Assembly (NCBI RefSeq): GCF_012584455.1
Contig: NZ_JABAEB010000001.1
Span: 186,001 to 250,000 of the forward strand
Direction: 5' to 3'
Length of the DNA: 64,000 nt
From: Shewanella oncorhynchi
GTDB taxonomy: Bacteria; Pseudomonadota; Gammaproteobacteria; Enterobacterales; Shewanellaceae
Every line of letters begins with the position of its first letter. Within the stretch, counting starts at the first letter, position 1. Under the pieces are notes generated by a model that made no database searches, had not been told where the DNA came from, and saw only the letters and a program-made list of their open reading frames with translations. Positions 61,955-64,000 of the stretch are shown here, one piece after another. The translations under genes and the position numbers were made by a program.

Positions 61955-62764
61955 ATGAAATCAATGCGTTTAGGCTTAGTGGGGATGGCGGTCGTGCTCG
62001 GATTATCGGCCTGTGCGACCACGCAATCGCCAACGGGGCGAGGGCAGACCTTGTTGTATTCAGCGGCGCAAATGCAGCAGATGGGCGATTCCTCCTTCGA
62101 GGAAATGAAAAAACAGCAAAAAGTGAGTAGTGATAAAAAGCTGACACAATACGTCAATTGTGTCGCTAATCGTATTACCGCAGTGCTGCCGGACCAAACC
62201 CAGCGCTGGGATGTGGTTTTGTTTGACTCTGAACAAGTTAACGCTTTTGCTCTGCCGGGTGGGCATATTGGGGTTTATACCGGATTGCTTAAGGTCGCTA
62301 AGGGACCTGATCAGCTTGCTACTGTGCTCGGTCACGAAGTCGCGCATGTGTTGGCGCAACATGGTAACGAGCAGGTTTCCCGTGGACAGTTAACGGGCGT
62401 TGGGATGCAAATAGCCGATGCGGCGCTCGGGGCGAGTGGTGTGTCAAATCGCGACTTATATATGTCGGCATTGGGACTCGGTGCTCAGGTAGGGGTTATT
62501 CTGCCTTTTGGTCGCGCCCAAGAGAGCGAAGCCGATATTATGGGCGTAGAGCTAATGGCTCGAGCGGGTTTCAATCCGGCTCAGAGTGTTGAGTTATGGC
62601 AGAATATGTCGAAGGTGGGCGGTAGCCAAGGGCCGGAGTTATTATCGACCCATCCATCGAACAGTAATCGCATTGCTCAGCTACAACAATTGCAAGCACA
62701 GATGCAGCCACTTTATGCCAGTGCTAAAGCGCAGGTGAAGAATCAATGTGTGGCGCCGAAATAA
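61955..62764 (+). CDS. M48-family periplasmic metallopeptidase lipoprotein
   Basis: The 269-aa protein has a lipoprotein signal (MKSMRLGLVGMAVVLGLSAC) and a M48 peptidase domain with HExxH in LGHEVAHVLAQHG and the third zinc ligand in ESEADIMGVELMARAGFNP. This resembles LoiP/YggG of E. coli, a stress-linked envelope protease. AAGGAG lies six bases before the ATG at 61955, so I prefer it to the longer frame from 61934. A C-terminal THPSNSNRIAQLQQLQAQM segment is typical of the family. Monocistronic. Confidence 0.92.
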   Translation: MKSMRLGLVGMAVVLGLSACATTQSPTGRGQTLLYSAAQMQQMGDSSFEEMKKQQKVSSDKKLTQYVNCVANRITAVLPDQTQRWDVVLFDSEQVNAFALPGGHIGVYTGLLKVAKGPDQLATVLGHEVAHVLAQHGNEQVSRGQLTGVGMQIADAALGASGVSNRDLYMSALGLGAQVGVILPFGRAQESEADIMGVELMARAGFNPAQSVELWQNMSKVGGSQGPELLSTHPSNSNRIAQLQQLQAQMQPLYASAKAQVKNQCVAPK

Positions 62765-62983
62765 GCTGAAGTCTATTTAAGATCTAAGTGCCCGTTTGGT
62801 GAGTGTTCGCTGTCGTTTGTGGAGAGATATGTGTCCTTAACCTATTTATGCTTTTGGATAAATACGCAATAAGTGTGTAAAAAAGCCTCCTTAGTTAAAT
62901 AAGCAGTCAGTTTATCAGCATAGCTCGCTGAACTATGGTAAACTGGCGCGCAAAATTCCACTGATAATTGAGAGTCGTTAATT

Positions 62984-63601
62984 ATGTCTGATAAATTCAG
63001 TACTGTTGAACAGCAAGCAAGCTACGGTGTAGGCCGTCAAATGGGTGAGCAACTGGCCGCCAATTCTTTTGATGGTGTGGATATTCCAGCCGTTCAAGCG
63101 GGTTTAGCCGATGCGTTTGCCGGTTTAGAAAGTGCTGTGTCTATGCAAGATCTGCAAGTTGCTTTCACTGAAATTAGCGGTCGTATTCAAGCTGCTCAAG
63201 AGCAAGCTGCTGCTGCTGCGTCTGCTGAAGGCGATGCCTTCTTAGCTGAAAATGCTAAGCGTGATGGCGTGACTGTGACTGACTCTGGTCTGCAGTTCGA
63301 AGTATTAGTCCAAGGTGACGGTGCTACTCCAACTTACGAAGATACTGTTCGTACTCACTACCATGGTTCTTTCATCAATGGTGATGTGTTCGACAGCTCT
63401 GTAGTTCGTGGTCAACCTGCTGAGTTCCCAGTTTCTGGCGTTATCGCTGGCTGGACTGAAGCACTGCAACTGATGCCAGTAGGCACTAAGTTGAAATTAT
63501 TTGTGCCACATCACTTAGCTTACGGTGAGCGCGGCGCGGGGGCATCGATTCCTCCTTATTCAACTTTGGTATTCGAAGTTGAATTATTAGATATCATCTA
63601 A
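62984..63601 (+). CDS. fklB: FKBP-type peptidyl-prolyl isomerase FklB
   Basis: The 205-aa protein has an N-terminal helical dimerisation region (residues 1 to about 85, YGVGRQMGEQLAANSFDGVDIPAVQAGLADAF) and a C-terminal FKBP domain (VTVTDSGLQFEVLVQGDG, YHGSFINGDVFDSSVVRGQPAEFPVSGVIAGW, GTKLKLFVPHHLAYGERGAGASIPPYSTLVF). This matches FklB in E. coli and lacks a signal peptide, so it is cytoplasmic. It catalyses cis-trans isomerisation of proline bonds. A terminator follows, then dapB. Confidence 0.94.
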   Translation: MSDKFSTVEQQASYGVGRQMGEQLAANSFDGVDIPAVQAGLADAFAGLESAVSMQDLQVAFTEISGRIQAAQEQAAAAASAEGDAFLAENAKRDGVTVTDSGLQFEVLVQGDGATPTYEDTVRTHYHGSFINGDVFDSSVVRGQPAEFPVSGVIAGWTEALQLMPVGTKLKLFVPHHLAYGERGAGASIPPYSTLVFEVELLDII

Positions 63602-63608
63602 TATTGAA

Positions 63609-63640
63609 AAAACGCCTAAGCCTGTCTTAGGCGTTTTCTT
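63609..63640 (+). terminator. Terminator after fklB
   Basis: A 12-bp perfect stem (aaaacgcctaag at 63609-63620, cttaggcgtttt at 63626-63637) is followed by CTT. Confidence 0.9.
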
Positions 63641-63672
63641 ATGGAATACAAAGAAAGATTGAGGAGATTGAA

Positions 63673-64000
63673 ATGAGTGGACAAGTGAGAGTGGCAATCG
63701 TCGGTGCCGGTGGTCGTATGGGACGCACTCTTATTGAAGCGGCCTACAATCACGACCATATTTTACTGGGTGCCGCCATTGAGCGTGCAGGCTCAAGTTT
63801 AGTGGGTGTGGATGCGGGTGAGTTAGCTGGTGTGGGTAAATTAAACGTCATGATCATGGATTCGCTCGATTATGCGACCGATGATTTTGATGTGTTGATC
63901 GATTTCACCGCGCCAGACGCCAGTATTGTCCATTTAGATTGGTGCGTTCGCCATAAGAAAGCCATGGTGATTGGCACAACGGGTTTCAATCATGCTCAAA
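63673..64000 (+). CDS. dapB: 4-hydroxy-tetrahydrodipicolinate reductase DapB, 5' part
   Basis: DapB reduces the dipicolinate precursor with NAD(P)H in lysine and peptidoglycan-DAP synthesis. The first 109 codons are in the window and the gene runs off the right edge. The opening [23 protein letters not shown] is the NAD(P)-binding GxGGRMG motif, and [18 protein letters not shown] and MVIGTTGF are family signatures. GAGGAG lies eight bases before the ATG. The catalytic His and Lys region lies beyond the end shown. Confidence 0.93.
   Translation, partial: MSGQVRVAIVGAGGRMGRTLIEAAYNHDHILLGAAIERAGSSLVGVDAGELAGVGKLNVMIMDSLDYATDDFDVLIDFTAPDASIVHLDWCVRHKKAMVIGTTGFNHAQ

Overview
The window reads as chromosomal DNA of a gammaproteobacterium, most likely a Shewanella. 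The basis is family-level recognition: dnaK-dnaJ followed further on by fklB and dapB, csgEFG, proBA, a dmlA/dmlR pair, a five-gene cob cluster, and moderate GC with short intergenic spaces. I ran no database search, so genus is an inference and species is not called. No tRNA or rRNA gene, CRISPR array, intact insertion sequence or prophage is visible. Almost everything is housekeeping or metabolic; the accessory-looking DNA is concentrated at about 21.0-23.6 kb and 56.8-59.6 kb.

Layout. 0.2-7.4 kb: late cobalamin assembly (cobT, cobS, cobU, cobQ, cobO), an alpha/beta-hydrolase of the DUF2235 family, and the periplasmic B12-binding protein btuF, ending at a terminator. 7.4-10.2 kb (minus): a glycerol dehydrogenase gene followed by an aldehyde dehydrogenase gene. 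10.6-14.1 kb: a small P-loop kinase-like protein, two GNAT acetyltransferases, a MAPEG protein and a MocR-type regulator. 14.2-16.3 kb: D-malate dehydrogenase and its divergent LysR regulator. 16.6-20.0 kb: a Bax-type glucosaminidase and a long MORN/YwqK-repeat exported protein. 20.2-21.0 kb: a glutamate racemase reading frame broken by a frameshift. 21.3-23.4 kb: an FRG-domain gene inside a frame of dispersed repeats. 24.3-27.3 kb: LysR, an SDR lacking the usual Tyr/Lys pair, and an MFS exporter. 28.9-29.9 kb: pyrC.

30.0-38.7 kb holds a complete export system: HlyD-type adaptor, one or two very small ORFs, an ABC ATPase, two FtsX/MacB-type permeases, then a sigma-54-dependent response regulator and a histidine kinase. 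The adaptor gene has a textbook -24/-12 sigma-54 promoter, with a perfect 16-bp palindrome and extra half-sites upstream. This suggests the system drives its own transport genes. Directly after it lie the curli secretion genes csgE, csgF and csgG, without the curlin subunit genes. 40.7-46.1 kb: a TetR regulator with coniferyl-type aldehyde dehydrogenase and a clear TetR-like operator, a SpoIIAA-like protein with two UspA proteins, a solute-binding protein and a DUF924 protein. 46.3-53.3 kb: small unknowns, a purine permease behind a possible PurR box, proB-proA, ybaK and a DMT transporter. 53.4-56.7 kb: dnaK-dnaJ with two sigma-32-like promoters. 56.8-59.6 kb: a second repeat-framed region carrying a two-gene module of unknown function (soluble protein plus four-helix membrane protein). 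59.7-64.0 kb: DEAD-box helicase, GNAT, M48 lipoprotein peptidase, fklB and the start of dapB.

The most unusual structure is that the two accessory regions share the same three dispersed repeat families (called R1, R2 and R3 here) in a comparable order around unrelated cargo. R1 is a 100-bp element with 15-bp perfect terminal inverted repeats. The FRG gene and the soluble/membrane pair are the best candidates in the window for an undescribed, possibly defence-related, system. That function is inference from context and protein type only.
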